Below are positions 16,401 to 25,444 of a DNA stretch of 38,483 bases, one piece after another (positions within the stretch are counted from its first letter, which is position 1; each line of letters begins with the position of its first letter). The DNA is from Bdellovibrionales bacterium (GTDB lineage Bacteria > Bdellovibrionota > Bdellovibrionia > Bdellovibrionales > UBA1609). The DNA lies in assembly GCA_014323935.1 (NCBI GenBank), contig JACOND010000011.1, positions 1 to 38,483 on the forward strand, in the 5' to 3' direction. A program made the translations under genes and the position numbers. The notes under the pieces were generated by a model. The model worked only from the letters and a program-made list of their open reading frames with translations. It did no database searches and was not told the origin of the DNA.

Positions 16401-17519
16401 AGTTTTCAAGCTTTTTTAGGAGGAGGGAATCTTAAAGGCTTAGGTACCATTAAGTATCCCTTTAGTAAAAACCCTCATTTAGATTTAAATTTTGATTTTG
16501 AAAAGGTTCATTTTACAGTTCCTGAAGGGATTAACACGAAAGGGAAGGGAAATGTCAAAGTGAAAGGTTCAAAGATTCCTTATCTTTTAAAAGGACATTA
16601 CGATATTGAATCGGGTTCTATTGTGAGAGAATTTTCCTCTTCCAATAAAAAAAAATATGATTTTGATTTATTAAAAAAATTGGAAAAAGAATACAAAGAC
16701 TCAAATTCATTCTTTCAAGTTGATTTAAAACTAAATGTAAAAAATCCTATTCAAATAAACAGCAGTTTAATACATTCTTTTATAGAAGGAAAGGCGACTC
16801 TTTTAGGTCCTTTAGATTCCCTTTTAATGAAGGGTAATTTTAATTTCTCAAAAGGGGAAAAACAAAATTTAATTTTTTTTAGAGGACAAGAATTTAAAAT
16901 AAATAGAGGAACTATATCTTTTTTAAACTCGAAACCTCAAAACCCTTATATAGATATTTCAGCTCAGTCTGTATTTAAAGAAAGACTGATTGATCCTTTA
17001 GAAAGTGAAGAAGAAATTGAGAAAGAATATACAATTTTGTTATTTACAAAAGGTTGGGCAGATAACTTAGATTTCTCTTTAAGGAGTTTTCCTGTTTTAA
17101 ATGAAAAAGAAATTATTTCTCTTTTAACTTTAGGAGTGAGTTCTCGGCGTTTTGATTCGGATGTAAAACAAGATGTAGAAGAATATTCTTATCAAATTTT
17201 AGCCTCTTTACTTTTAGAAAAACATCTGAACCGTGAAATTAAAGATGCTTTAGGAGTAGATTTTCGTTTAACTCCTTATATTAATAATTTAAATAAACCT
17301 GTTACAAAAATTACTTTAAGTAAAACTTTATGGGAAAAATGGAGAGCCTCTTTTAGCCGTACCATTGAGGAATCTGCTAACAGTGACTTTCGTTTTAAAT
17401 ATGATATCAGTCCTAAACTGTCTTTAACGACTTTTTGGGAAAATACTGAGCAACTTTCTTTAGATCAAATTGAAGAAGATTGGTTTGGTTTTGATTTTGA
17501 ATTTAATTTTGATTTTTAA
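13473..17519 (+). CDS. tamB: TamB-like translocation and assembly module protein (DUF490)
   Basis: A 1348-residue AsmA/TamB-family protein. One N-terminal membrane anchor (about 11-30, LFILFFLTLFFLFTPISLI) is followed by more than a thousand residues of repetitive beta-rich sequence, as in the long lipid-groove proteins that span the periplasm. The C-terminal domain is the classic DUF490 block, including VKNPIQINSSLIHSFIEGKA, LGPLDSLLMKGNFNFSKG, FKINRGTISFLN and NEKEIISLLTLGVSS. It acts with an Omp85 partner in outer-membrane protein assembly or phospholipid transport. It overlaps the preceding gene and is 11 bases from the Omp85 gene downstream, the usual tamA/tamB pairing but with tamB first. 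Confidence 0.92.
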   Translation: MYKLINFLKTKKVLFILFFLTLFFLFTPISLIQIGKKIESFINEQAKIGVVKFQKQTGLSIDWENLDFNIFNLTVYLEGVKISYSPSLGSQEIEELKFLDNVQEIKSISARPSLFSLLFDKRIFLSKVYIEKGNIFLKTAKIFRSSQVSKNDNFQLPIKKLIVEDTQITLKHKKHVLKFSQINSSLLQRENRRFDFNFSINRFFFMDSILKNQVETKTLSQLLIGYKKKNEIYKVSTKGTVKPGHVFFSNLNIKNDFFESDTKSLNIYFDSKRILKFSIVSEGTFSSILMESALAFIDKPYNFSDSYMDYNFNISYKKGTGYEGRFKFLVEDILFRNIVFKKIDMQGHLQRNLLLVDKGVFDTKEDGNFSIQKTKWFFFNKNSQFTFTAKSYQLSLKFIEKILNPLKLPFKGRLTGLMFCKGVYKSENIECKFEGSSRKIQLQSENTKELFSIYNFDLNFNFLLKEKKLDFNLKAQKKGSALLVEGSYEIDLNQLSAKYVFEGNFYDDIQFKLPFDLKGGIALRQGVIFIKDKELKGSGFLSSSLLKINNYNFKNVRSSYQFTDKKLVFSKFKGNPGKTQYLAEIEFNFNQSKLDIQLESQLFQIKDFFDSVKNHFQPQFNIEGTGTLSFSFSSSWKEPDKKNFDLQGNFFNIVINKDFFKQAHFHFIFKENQGFIPILSLKKIQGYLEGKGMFNKDYVVDVDIDVKKLPIESFNFLNDMISFNQTGDINGKLKITRDIRNPFINGNLSLSNAFLYSFPIKDSQFQVKINKDSFYLQGNVSEEFQIEELSYLFKKNSEMKLKGYFNNLDLIAYLNAKNQKNNIQDYKSMLTGRFDLEKKRFWDGFINIDKLSIFKFNKVLEAKKNFTLFLKEKSWSLTPTWFSDSEGNSFNVSTIEKDYFLLKGRSDLIFFSVFFPFLNHIEGQIQGNIVINNNLKDVKANGSLKIDSGILEIPLLPKLSEAKTNLIFSDKQFYVNSFQAFLGGGNLKGLGTIKYPFSKNPHLDLNFDFEKVHFTVPEGINTKGKGNVKVKGSKIPYLLKGHYDIESGSIVREFSSSNKKKYDFDLLKKLEKEYKDSNSFFQVDLKLNVKNPIQINSSLIHSFIEGKATLLGPLDSLLMKGNFNFSKGEKQNLIFFRGQEFKINRGTISFLNSKPQNPYIDISAQSVFKERLIDPLESEEEIEKEYTILLFTKGWADNLDFSLRSFPVLNEKEIISLLTLGVSSRRFDSDVKQDVEEYSYQILASLLLEKHLNREIKDALGVDFRLTPYINNLNKPVTKITLSKTLWEKWRASFSRTIEESANSDFRFKYDISPKLSLTTFWENTEQLSLDQIEEDWFGFDFEFNFDF

Positions 17520-17530
17520 ATTTTTTTAGT

Positions 17531-19801
17531 ATGATTTATTTTAATAAGTGGATTAAATTTTTAATTTTAAGTTTCTTTTTTTTTCAAAAAATATGGGCAC
17601 AAATTCCTTTCATTGAAACAGAAAATAAAACTCTTTCTAAAAACATAGAAGATTATTTTGAGGATACAGATTTTTCTCTTTCTAAGTTAAATCAATTTCT
17701 TTTAAAAAATAAATATTATTTATCTGAAGTGATTCAAAAAGAAGATAAAATTATTATTAAAAATCCGTATCAAATTATTTTTGTTATTCAAGGCAATCAT
17801 TTTTTAACTGAAAAAGAAATTAGAAATCTTTTAAAAATAGATGAGAATAAAATGGGTCCTTTTTTTTATAGTTTTATAGAAAATGAAATACAATTAGCTT
17901 ATAATAAAAAAGGTTTTTTTAAAATATCTATTGAAAAAAAAGAAACTCAAAGAGCTTGGAATAAATGGTATTATCTCTCTATTGATGAAGGAAATCGCCT
18001 AAGTTTAGGAGATTTAAAAGTTGTAGGTCTTTTATCAAGATCTTTTTCTTTTTATGAAGACATAATTTTAAAAAATAGTTTAGAGCTCACTAAAGGTTTT
18101 TTCACTCAAAAAGCTTTAGATGAAGCTCAAAGGAATTTAATTAATACTTTAAAAAATGAAGGTTATTTGCAAGCTCAGATTTATTCTGTTCGAAAATTTT
18201 TTAAAGAAAATGAGATTTTTGTGACCATTCGTTTAGGAGAAGGTCCTTTGAGTTTTGTTAAAGATATAAAAATTGAAGGTGTCAAAACTTTTGCTCTTTG
18301 GGAGATACTCTCTCAAATGAAAACTCATATACAATCTCAAGTTAAAGTAGATGTTATAAAAGAAGATTTAAAAAGAATAGAAAGCTTTTATAAAAAAAGA
18401 GGTTATTTTCAAATGCAGATAAAAAATAAACAGGAGGTTATTAAATACATAGACGGTAGTAAAGATGTCTCCCTTAATATTGAAATAGAAGAAGGACCTG
18501 TTTATGTTATTTCTCAAATTAAATATAAAGGTTTAAAAAATGTAAAAGAGTACTTAGTTAAAAGCTTATTGGAATTTAAAGAGGGTGATTTTTTTACAGA
18601 AGAAAAAAGGGAAAAATCTTTACAAAATCTGGCAGGAACAGGTTTATTTACAAATATTAATATAAATGAAAAAGTTGTAAATGAACAATTAGAAGTAGAT
18701 GTTTTATTTCAAGAAAAAAAAAATCGCTCTCTAAAGGGAGGTTTAGGTCTTAATTCTCAAAGGAATTTAACAACTCGTGTTTATACAGAATTGACTCATA
18801 GGAACCTGTTTGGTTGGGGACAAGCTTTTATTCTAAGAGGGAGTGGGCAAATGAGTTTCACTCAAGCAAGACCTTTTTTAGAATTTGATATTTCTACTCG
18901 ATATAAAGAAGTTTTTATTCCAGGCTGGAAATATGAAGGTGATTTGAATCTTTCTCATTCTAAAAATATTTTTAGATATTCGAAGGAAAATATCAATTAT
19001 GTTAAAAAGACTCTTCTCAGTTTTTTTGTCAATAAAAAAGTGACAGATTTATTAAATCTTCGTTGGACGGTTTTATCATTTGAAAATAGAAGAGAGTACT
19101 GTACAGTTTTTAATTGTGATACCAACACTCAAAGAATTTCTAGCACCAGCTTTCAAACCATTTATGATACAAGAAATAACATTTTTAGTCCTTCAAAGGG
19201 ATATTTACTTTCTTATATGGTGGAATGGGCGTCTCCTTTTTTAGGAAGTAGCCTTGATATTGCTTTTTTGAAATTAGATTTTCATAACTATTTTTATTTA
19301 AGTTTTTTTAAAGATTATACATTAAGTTTTGTGTTTAAAAGTGGTTTTATATCTAATTTGCAAAGCAGTAATAATATGCCTGTTAGTCGAAGTTTTATTT
19401 TAGGAGGACAAAGCTCTTTAAGAGCTTATGATGGAAATATAGAAGGGGAAAGATTACCTAGAAAAAAACATGTTCCTATTGAAACTGCAAATGAAGCTTT
19501 AATGTTAAAACAAGAAAAAGTCTTAAAGAGTCAATATAATTTATTAAAGCTTGATTTTAGATTTCCTATTTTTGAAGGATTTAAAGCCATTTTATTTTAT
19601 GATTTAGGAAGTGTTTTTTTAAAAAGTAAAAACCAAGAACTCTTAGATTATGGACACTCTGTAGGAGTAGGTATTCGTTATCAAACTTTTCTGATTCCTA
19701 TTGGATTAGATATTGCTTTTCAATTGCCTCCTAGAGAATGTATTTCTGTAGGAGAAGGAAATTGTACGTACTCAAGATTTCATTTTTCTATAGGTTGGTA
19801 A
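17531..19801 (+). CDS. Omp85-family outer-membrane protein (TamA/BamA-like) with POTRA domains
   Basis: A 756-residue protein with a signal peptide (1-23, ending WAQ), a series of POTRA-like domains at about 75-395 (for example VIQGNHFLTEKEIRNLL, KDIKIEGVKTFALWEIL, SQIKYKGLKNVKEYL), and a 16-strand Omp85 barrel at about 400-756 ending in an aromatic residue (FHFSIGW). The conserved loop-6 motif appears as GGQSSLRAYDGN. The central arginine is kept but the glycine of the usual (V/I)RG(Y/F) is alanine. The four or five apparent POTRAs fit BamA better than TamA, which has three. Adjacency to tamB favours the TAM role. It closes the plus-strand cluster and converges on gmk with 69 bases between. 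Confidence 0.88.
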   Translation: MIYFNKWIKFLILSFFFFQKIWAQIPFIETENKTLSKNIEDYFEDTDFSLSKLNQFLLKNKYYLSEVIQKEDKIIIKNPYQIIFVIQGNHFLTEKEIRNLLKIDENKMGPFFYSFIENEIQLAYNKKGFFKISIEKKETQRAWNKWYYLSIDEGNRLSLGDLKVVGLLSRSFSFYEDIILKNSLELTKGFFTQKALDEAQRNLINTLKNEGYLQAQIYSVRKFFKENEIFVTIRLGEGPLSFVKDIKIEGVKTFALWEILSQMKTHIQSQVKVDVIKEDLKRIESFYKKRGYFQMQIKNKQEVIKYIDGSKDVSLNIEIEEGPVYVISQIKYKGLKNVKEYLVKSLLEFKEGDFFTEEKREKSLQNLAGTGLFTNININEKVVNEQLEVDVLFQEKKNRSLKGGLGLNSQRNLTTRVYTELTHRNLFGWGQAFILRGSGQMSFTQARPFLEFDISTRYKEVFIPGWKYEGDLNLSHSKNIFRYSKENINYVKKTLLSFFVNKKVTDLLNLRWTVLSFENRREYCTVFNCDTNTQRISSTSFQTIYDTRNNIFSPSKGYLLSYMVEWASPFLGSSLDIAFLKLDFHNYFYLSFFKDYTLSFVFKSGFISNLQSSNNMPVSRSFILGGQSSLRAYDGNIEGERLPRKKHVPIETANEALMLKQEKVLKSQYNLLKLDFRFPIFEGFKAILFYDLGSVFLKSKNQELLDYGHSVGVGIRYQTFLIPIGLDIAFQLPPRECISVGEGNCTYSRFHFSIGW

Positions 19802-19870
19802 AAAGAGTGTGTTAAACCGTAAAGAAAAAAGTGATGATCATAAAAGGAAAAAGTAAATTTAAGATAAATT

Positions 19871-20467
19871 CTATTGAGATTTTTTTAAAAGATTAAATTG
19901 ATCGAGTTGTTTTGTTAATAAAATTTTAAAATCTCTCCAGGCGATTTCAAATTGATCATTGATGATTTTAAAATCATAAAAATGAGCATGAGACATTTCT
20001 TGAACTGCTCTATCTAAACGAATCTTTAATTTTTCTTCTGATATTTTTTCTCCTCTTTTTAAAATACGTTTTTTTAATTCATCCATACTTGGAGGATAAA
20101 TAAAAATTCCTCTGCTGTGAGGATATATATTTTTTACAGAAAGGAAACCTTGGACATCTATATCTTTTATGATAGCTTTATTTTCATCCCATAATCTTTC
20201 AACTTCTTTTTTAGAAGTGCCGTAAAGTTCATTATGAACAACAGCCCATTCTAAGAATTCTTTTTTTTCTTTTTTTTCTTCAAATTCTTTCTTAGATATA
20301 AAATAATAAAAGTTAGCTGACTTTTCATTAGGACGAGGTTTTCTTGTTGTAAAACTAATTGTATTAGATAACTGTGGAAAAGTTTTTAAACTTTTTTCTA
20401 TAAAGCGAGTTTTACCTACTCCACTTGGTCCGGATATTACTATAAAACAAGCTTTTTTACTCGACAT
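19871..20467 (-). CDS. gmk: Guanylate kinase
   Basis: A 198-residue kinase that phosphorylates GMP to GDP. The P-loop is GPSGVGKT at 13-20. The GMP-binding region includes SFTTRKPRPNEKSANFYYFI and WAVVHNELYGTS, and DIDVQG and IFIYPPS are the usual later motifs. Length is normal. Its start lies inside the end of yicC (11-base overlap), the standard bacterial yicC-gmk coupling. It is the last gene of the dut-to-gmk minus-strand operon. Confidence 0.96.
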   Translation of the reverse strand: MSSKKACFIVISGPSGVGKTRFIEKSLKTFPQLSNTISFTTRKPRPNEKSANFYYFISKKEFEEKKEKKEFLEWAVVHNELYGTSKKEVERLWDENKAIIKDIDVQGFLSVKNIYPHSRGIFIYPPSMDELKKRILKRGEKISEEKLKIRLDRAVQEMSHAHFYDFKIINDQFEIAWRDFKILLTKQLDQFNLLKKSQ

Positions 20468-21296
20468 TTTGTATTTGTTCTTTTGCCCTTTCTAAAAAAC
20501 ATTTAATATCTACAACTTTTAAATTGATTTGAGTTAAAACAGTTTTAGCTCCTATGGTGTTGACTTCTCTTAAAATTTCTGGAATATAAAAATCTACTTT
20601 ACGACCAACCTCTTTTGTTTTATTTAGAATTATTTTTAAGTGATTTAAGTGTTCTTTCACTCGTATGATTTCCTCATGAAGGTCAACAAATTTTTCTTCT
20701 GAGTCTAAAAACTTAGCTTTAGTTTTTTTATGTTTTATAAGGAAATTCTCCTTGCTTTTCTGATTTAATATTTCAATTTGATTGATAAAAGTTTGAATGG
20801 ATTTAAATTGAGAAAGGATATCTTTTTTTAACTGAAATCCTTCCCTTTTTCTTTCTTGAAGACACGCATGAAGAGCTTTATTGAATGTTTTTTTAACAAT
20901 CGTTTTTTCCCTTTGACTTAAAGTTTGTGGTTTTTCTATTAAATTTAAAACTCCTTCTTGTTGAATGAGTTCTTTTAAGCCCCATTGATTTTCTATCTTT
21001 AAAGTGTTTGATATGTCTTGATAAAGAGTTTTCCATTTTTTAGCTTGGTTTTTATTCCAATGAAGAGAAATAGAAGGACTTGGTTTATAGGGAAAACGGT
21101 TAATAGAGACGAGAAAGTGACCTCTTTTACATTTTTGGGCTATTTTTTTTTTTAATTCTGATTCTAAACTTAAGTAATAATTAGGGATGTAAAATTTAGT
21201 GTCTAAAAATCTGGAGTTTGTGGATTTAATATTTATCTCTAGTTTGAAGTTTGCATTTTCAACGCAGATGGAACCCACTCCTGTCATGCTGTTCAT
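20457..21296 (-). CDS. yicC: YicC-family endoribonuclease
   Basis: A 279-residue member of the YicC/YloC family, known in other bacteria as an endoribonuclease affecting small-RNA stability. The N-terminus MNSMTGVGS and the following KSTNSRFLD are typical. The C-terminal block with REVNTIGAKT, then VDIKCFLERAKEQIQNVE, is the strongly conserved DUF1732 part. AGGG lies shortly before the ATG. It overlaps gmk and lies 52 bases downstream of miaA. Confidence 0.94.
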   Translation of the reverse strand: MNSMTGVGSICVENANFKLEINIKSTNSRFLDTKFYIPNYYLSLESELKKKIAQKCKRGHFLVSINRFPYKPSPSISLHWNKNQAKKWKTLYQDISNTLKIENQWGLKELIQQEGVLNLIEKPQTLSQREKTIVKKTFNKALHACLQERKREGFQLKKDILSQFKSIQTFINQIEILNQKSKENFLIKHKKTKAKFLDSEEKFVDLHEEIIRVKEHLNHLKIILNKTKEVGRKVDFYIPEILREVNTIGAKTVLTQINLKVVDIKCFLERAKEQIQNVE

Positions 21297-21348
21297 AATT
21301 CAAAGCCCTATCATTAAAGAAAGGCTTTGTAAACTATAAAGAGCTTAA

Positions 21349-22260
21349 TTAAAAAAGTTTTTTGTAGATTTTTAAGGGATCTGAATTTCCATCAAACCAT
21401 AATATGTTTTTATCTTTTTTAAACCATGTTTTTTGTTTTTTAGCAAGATGCATTGTAGAAGAAATGATAGAAGATGCTAAGTTTTCTTTACTGACAGAGC
21501 CTTCCAAATACTTTTGAACTTGTTTATATCCAATACTATTTAAAGCTCTCCAAGACTTTAGACCTTGAGCTAAAAGGCTTTCCACTTCTTCAATAAAACC
21601 TGTTTTTAGCATGTTTTGTGTTCGTTGTCTGACTTTTTTTAGAAGCTCTTGTTTAGAAAGATGGATACCTATTTTTATATAATTCCAAGGTAAGCTTTGT
21701 TTTTTAAATTCTTTTTTGATTTGAGAAAGAGTTTTATCCTCTCTAGAGATAAGTTCTAAAGCTCTTAAAATACGGTACTTGTCATTTGGGCTGATTTTGC
21801 TAGCTTCCTTGGGATCTTTTTTTTTTAAATCCTGATAAGCTTCCTTTAAACTATGTGTAAGGAGGGGAGATGTTTTTTTTATTTTAAAGGGAGAGTTTTT
21901 GATAGGATACATTCCTTTTTCTAAAGCTTGTAAGTAAAAACCACTTCCTCCTACTACAAATATTTTTTCTGTAGGAAGTTTTTCTGTTAAAATTTTAAGA
22001 GCTTCTTTTCTAAAAAAACCGGCTGTACAAAGTTCAGGAGCTTTTAATCTATCAAATAGATAAAAGTTAATTTCAGGATATTTTAAAAAATCAGGCTTTG
22101 CAGAACCTTTGTTTAAATTTTTGTAGATTTGAATGCTGTCTGCATTTAAAATTCCAGTTTTTTTTGAAGGGGAGTCGATTTGAGATTGCTGGGCCCACTT
22201 TATAGCCCAATTTGTTTTTCCGGTTGCTGTAGCTCCTACAATAAAAATTAAGTTTGTCAT
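21349..22260 (-). CDS. miaA: tRNA dimethylallyltransferase MiaA
   Basis: A 303-residue enzyme that adds a dimethylallyl group to A37 of tRNAs reading UNN codons. The P-loop is GATATGKT at 9-16. NADSIQIYKNLNKGSAKP holds the substrate-binding aspartate region. FVVGGSGFYLQAL and the C-terminal LNSIGYKQVQKYL are family signatures. Residues and length are normal. It begins six bases after the mutL stop in the same operon. Confidence 0.95.
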   Translation of the reverse strand: MTNLIFIVGATATGKTNWAIKWAQQSQIDSPSKKTGILNADSIQIYKNLNKGSAKPDFLKYPEINFYLFDRLKAPELCTAGFFRKEALKILTEKLPTEKIFVVGGSGFYLQALEKGMYPIKNSPFKIKKTSPLLTHSLKEAYQDLKKKDPKEASKISPNDKYRILRALELISREDKTLSQIKKEFKKQSLPWNYIKIGIHLSKQELLKKVRQRTQNMLKTGFIEEVESLLAQGLKSWRALNSIGYKQVQKYLEGSVSKENLASSIISSTMHLAKKQKTWFKKDKNILWFDGNSDPLKIYKKLF

Positions 22261-22266
22261 TAAAAG

Positions 22267-24051
22267 CTAAGTGATACGACCAAAATCTTTTTCCAGTTTT
22301 GAGATGGGATATTCTACAAATACAGGTCGTCCATGAGGACAAAAACTAGATAGGGGAAATTCATCCATTTGTTTTAAAAGCTCTTCCATTTCTTCTTGTT
22401 TTAAAGATTTTCCCGCACGAATCGCTGAGTGACAAGCTAAGGTGGCACACAAGTCAGAGACGATTTTTTCAAAAGAGAAAGAATCTCCTGTTTCCATTCG
22501 CTTTTTAGCTAAAAACAAAAGTCCTTCTTGCAGGGCTTTTGGTTTTATAATAGGGGGAGCAGAAGAGATAAGAATAGAATTTGGTCCTATACTTTCAATG
22601 TGAACCCCTAAATTTTTTAAATCTTGTTTTAACTCTAAAAGCATGGAACTTTGCCCTTCTTCTAAATCTACTGTAAAAGGAATTAATTGCTTTTGGATTT
22701 CAACTTCTCCTTTTTTCCATGAGTTAAAAAGTCTTTCATACAAGATTCTTTCATGACTTGCATGTTGATCTATAAAAATAAGGGAATGAGAACTTTGACA
22801 GATAATATAGGTTAAATGGGCCTGGGCTAAAACCTGCAGGTCAGACCAAGATAGATTTTTAGGTTTTGAATTTATCTTATATTTTATGGGGTTTAGAGTT
22901 TTGTTTTTTTCTTCTAAAAGTGGGAAGTCTTCTTTTTTCCATGCAATTTGAGATAGAATTTCTTTTGAATAAGCTTGTTGAGTTCTATTTTGTTTCCAAT
23001 TTGTTTTGTTAAAAGCCTTTTCATTCAGTTGTAAGTTACGTTCTTTTTCTTTAATTCTTGGGGAGATAATTTTTTTTGTCCAAGGGGCTTGTTCTAAAAG
23101 TTGCCGGAGAGAGTTTTCTACAAGCTTGAAAATAAAAGAAGAATTTTTAAAACGAATTTGTGATTTGCTAGGATGAACGTTGACGTCTATGTCCCCAGGA
23201 GGACCTTGAATCTGAATGACAGATAAAGGATATTCTCCATGCATTAATAAACCTCTGTAAGCTGCCATTAAACCGGCATAGATAACTCTTGACTCAACCC
23301 AGCGATTTTGAACAAAAAACCAAGAGTTTTTTTTATTTTTTAAAGTGATATGAGGAGGGGCTAAAACAGCAGATAACTTGTAATCTCCTTGTTGATTTTC
23401 AGTAAAATAAAGTTCTTGGCAGTTTAAAATTTGAGAGACTCTATTTAGAAGTTTCTTTTGAGAAGGCCAATAAAAAAGGAGTTTACCTTTTTGTAAAACT
23501 CTAAAACAAACATGTTTGTTAGACAAAGCAAGAGCTTTTAAAGTGTTTTTAATGTTAGAATTTTCTGCTCCTTCACTTTTTAAAAACTTAAACCTAGCGG
23601 GAGTGTTTTCAAATAAAGAACGAACAATCACGGTTGTACCTTTTGATTCATAGCTGTCTTCAAGGACATGTTCTTTTCCAAAAACATTTCGTAATTGATA
23701 GGATTTAGAATTTGTTAAACCAGAGATCAAAGTGAGATCACTTACAGAACTGATACTAGCTAAAGCCTCTCCTCTAAAGCCAAAACTATGAATTTTCCAG
23801 ATATCTTCTGTTTTGTCTATCTTACTTGTAGCATAGCGAGCTAAAGCTAAAGGCATATCTTTAGGAGCAATTCCACAGCCATTATCTTTGACTTTTACAA
23901 AACGTCCTCCTTGATCAAAACTTATTTCAATCTCTGTTGCCCCGGCATCAATTGAATTTTCAACAAGTTCTTTTATCAAATGAGAGGGATTTTCAACAAC
24001 TTCTCCAGCTGAGATTTGACTGATTGTATCTTCGGATAGAACTTTTATCAT
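22267..24051 (-). CDS. mutL: DNA mismatch repair protein MutL (endonuclease type)
   Basis: A 594-residue MutL. The N-terminal GHKL ATPase has Glu28 and Asn32 (KELVENSIDAGA), DNGCGI and SFGFRGEALASI. The C-terminal domain carries the metal-dependent endonuclease signature DQHASHERILYE (Asp428, His430, Glu434, Glu439), along with ACHSAIRAGK and CPHGRP. That makes it a nicking MutL, which works without MutH. The middle linker (about 330-400) is variable, as usual. It lies 59 bases downstream of the PDZ/SH3 gene and six bases upstream of miaA. Confidence 0.96.
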   Translation of the reverse strand: MIKVLSEDTISQISAGEVVENPSHLIKELVENSIDAGATEIEISFDQGGRFVKVKDNGCGIAPKDMPLALARYATSKIDKTEDIWKIHSFGFRGEALASISSVSDLTLISGLTNSKSYQLRNVFGKEHVLEDSYESKGTTVIVRSLFENTPARFKFLKSEGAENSNIKNTLKALALSNKHVCFRVLQKGKLLFYWPSQKKLLNRVSQILNCQELYFTENQQGDYKLSAVLAPPHITLKNKKNSWFFVQNRWVESRVIYAGLMAAYRGLLMHGEYPLSVIQIQGPPGDIDVNVHPSKSQIRFKNSSFIFKLVENSLRQLLEQAPWTKKIISPRIKEKERNLQLNEKAFNKTNWKQNRTQQAYSKEILSQIAWKKEDFPLLEEKNKTLNPIKYKINSKPKNLSWSDLQVLAQAHLTYIICQSSHSLIFIDQHASHERILYERLFNSWKKGEVEIQKQLIPFTVDLEEGQSSMLLELKQDLKNLGVHIESIGPNSILISSAPPIIKPKALQEGLLFLAKKRMETGDSFSFEKIVSDLCATLACHSAIRAGKSLKQEEMEELLKQMDEFPLSSFCPHGRPVFVEYPISKLEKDFGRIT

Positions 24052-24110
24052 ATTTTGTATTCTAAAGATTCTTTAAAAAACTAGAGCTTTTAAAAAAAAA
24101 AGTCAAGTCT

Positions 24111-25316
24111 TTAAAAGCCAAATTGAAGGCTAGCAATCAAAGTTAAAAAAGGTTTCTTTTTATTAATTTGATATTCAATTTTAGGTTCAACTTTTAACAA
24201 AATATTTTGACTTAAAGGTCTAAGAAAAGAAAAAGCTCCTGTAAGTCCATAATCAATACAAAAATTTCCTAAAAATACATGCCCTCTTCCATCACAAGAA
24301 ATAGATTCTAAACTTCCATTTAGCCCTCCTAGAAAAGAAAGAGAGTAAGAGTGTGTTTTTAAAAAGGAAAATCCGATTAAAAAATCAGATTTTACTTCTT
24401 TGTTACTATTTAAGCCTAAATTAAAATCTGTATTTAAACTGATAGAATAGGTACTTAATTTTAACCCAGCAAAAAAATGAACAGGATTTTTTTGAGAAAA
24501 AATAAGCTCATTATTTAAACCTAAAAAGAAGCCTAAGTATTTTTTGCTTGTTTTTAAGGACTTGCTTTCTAATTGTATTTTTTCTTTTTGAGTTACGATA
24601 TTTTCAAGGTCTTCAATTTTTAAAATTTTATTTTCATTTTTATATCTTTTAGCTTTGTAATAATTGGGATTACTAACATATTTATTGTCTTTTTTAAAAA
24701 ATTCGGGAATAACTTCTGCTTCAGAAACATAACCGATGAGTTTTTTCTTTTTGAATAAGAAAATTTTATAAAAAGAGCCAAAACTATGAGTTGGTAAAAA
24801 AATTTTTTTAGAAATTAAAACATGTTTACCTAAAGGTAAAGAATAAAGTTTACGAGTATCAAAGTTGGGCTGTGAGTAAACAAAACTATTCATACGATTT
24901 ATATAAGCTCTTTGTAAATGAGGTTTATACTTTTGAGGAACTAAACTTTTAGCTAATTTATTTTCTTCGGGATAGATTTTTTTTTGTTCAGGGAATTTTT
25001 CATAAGATACTTGAAGTTTGTACTTTCCAGAGGAATGAGATTGAATCTTATAGTTAAGTAATTTTTTCTCTCCTTTTCTATTTAAAATGATTTGAAAGGG
25101 ATTTTGTTTTTTTAAAAGAGAATATAGAATTTGATAAAAATCTTGTTTATTTGAGAGGGGTTGATTATTGATAGATAAAAGCACGTCTCCTTTTTTTAAT
25201 TTCATCTTTTTTAACAGATGAGAGAATTTACCAAGAGATTTAATTTGATAGCCTAGAGTATGATTTGAACTAGAGTGCTGTTTTTTTTTAACATTTTTTA
25301 ACTGAGATAAATGCAA
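24111..25316 (-). CDS. PDZ / SH3-like / outer-membrane beta-barrel protein of unknown function
   Basis: As first called from a TTG at 25316, a 401-residue protein. Residues about 20-92 resemble a PDZ domain (KKMKLKKGDVLLSINNQPLS, then PFQIILNRKG). Residues about 155-203 resemble a bacterial SH3 fold (KLYSLPLGKHVLISKKIF, then SFYKIFLF and LIGYVSEAEV). Residues about 255-401 alternate like transmembrane beta-strands and end LIASLQFGF, a C-terminal aromatic as in outer-membrane barrels. No single known family covers this order. The TTG has no ribosome binding site. The frame stays open 50 codons upstream to about 25466 and there encodes a signal-peptide-like stretch, so the true start is probably upstream (see findings). 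It lies between dut and mutL in one operon. Function unknown; periplasm-facing outer-membrane location inferred. Confidence 0.75.
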   Translation of the reverse strand: MHLSQLKNVKKKQHSSSNHTLGYQIKSLGKFSHLLKKMKLKKGDVLLSINNQPLSNKQDFYQILYSLLKKQNPFQIILNRKGEKKLLNYKIQSHSSGKYKLQVSYEKFPEQKKIYPEENKLAKSLVPQKYKPHLQRAYINRMNSFVYSQPNFDTRKLYSLPLGKHVLISKKIFLPTHSFGSFYKIFLFKKKKLIGYVSEAEVIPEFFKKDNKYVSNPNYYKAKRYKNENKILKIEDLENIVTQKEKIQLESKSLKTSKKYLGFFLGLNNELIFSQKNPVHFFAGLKLSTYSISLNTDFNLGLNSNKEVKSDFLIGFSFLKTHSYSLSFLGGLNGSLESISCDGRGHVFLGNFCIDYGLTGAFSFLRPLSQNILLKVEPKIEYQINKKKPFLTLIASLQFGF

Positions 25317-25444
25317 GGTTTTAATACCTTTATTTACAGATTTATTTTTTGATTGAGGAAATTGGAATTTTTCTAATGGAGCAGAAGAAGCTTTACTTTT
25401 AAAAAAGCCTTCAGAGGTTAGAAAAAAAATAAAAAAATAAAAAA

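Noticed and set aside
22091-22342. 83-codon minus-strand frame spanning the mutL-miaA junction
   Set aside because: It overlaps both genes in another frame, while the mutL C-terminus and the miaA P-loop are intact in their own frames.
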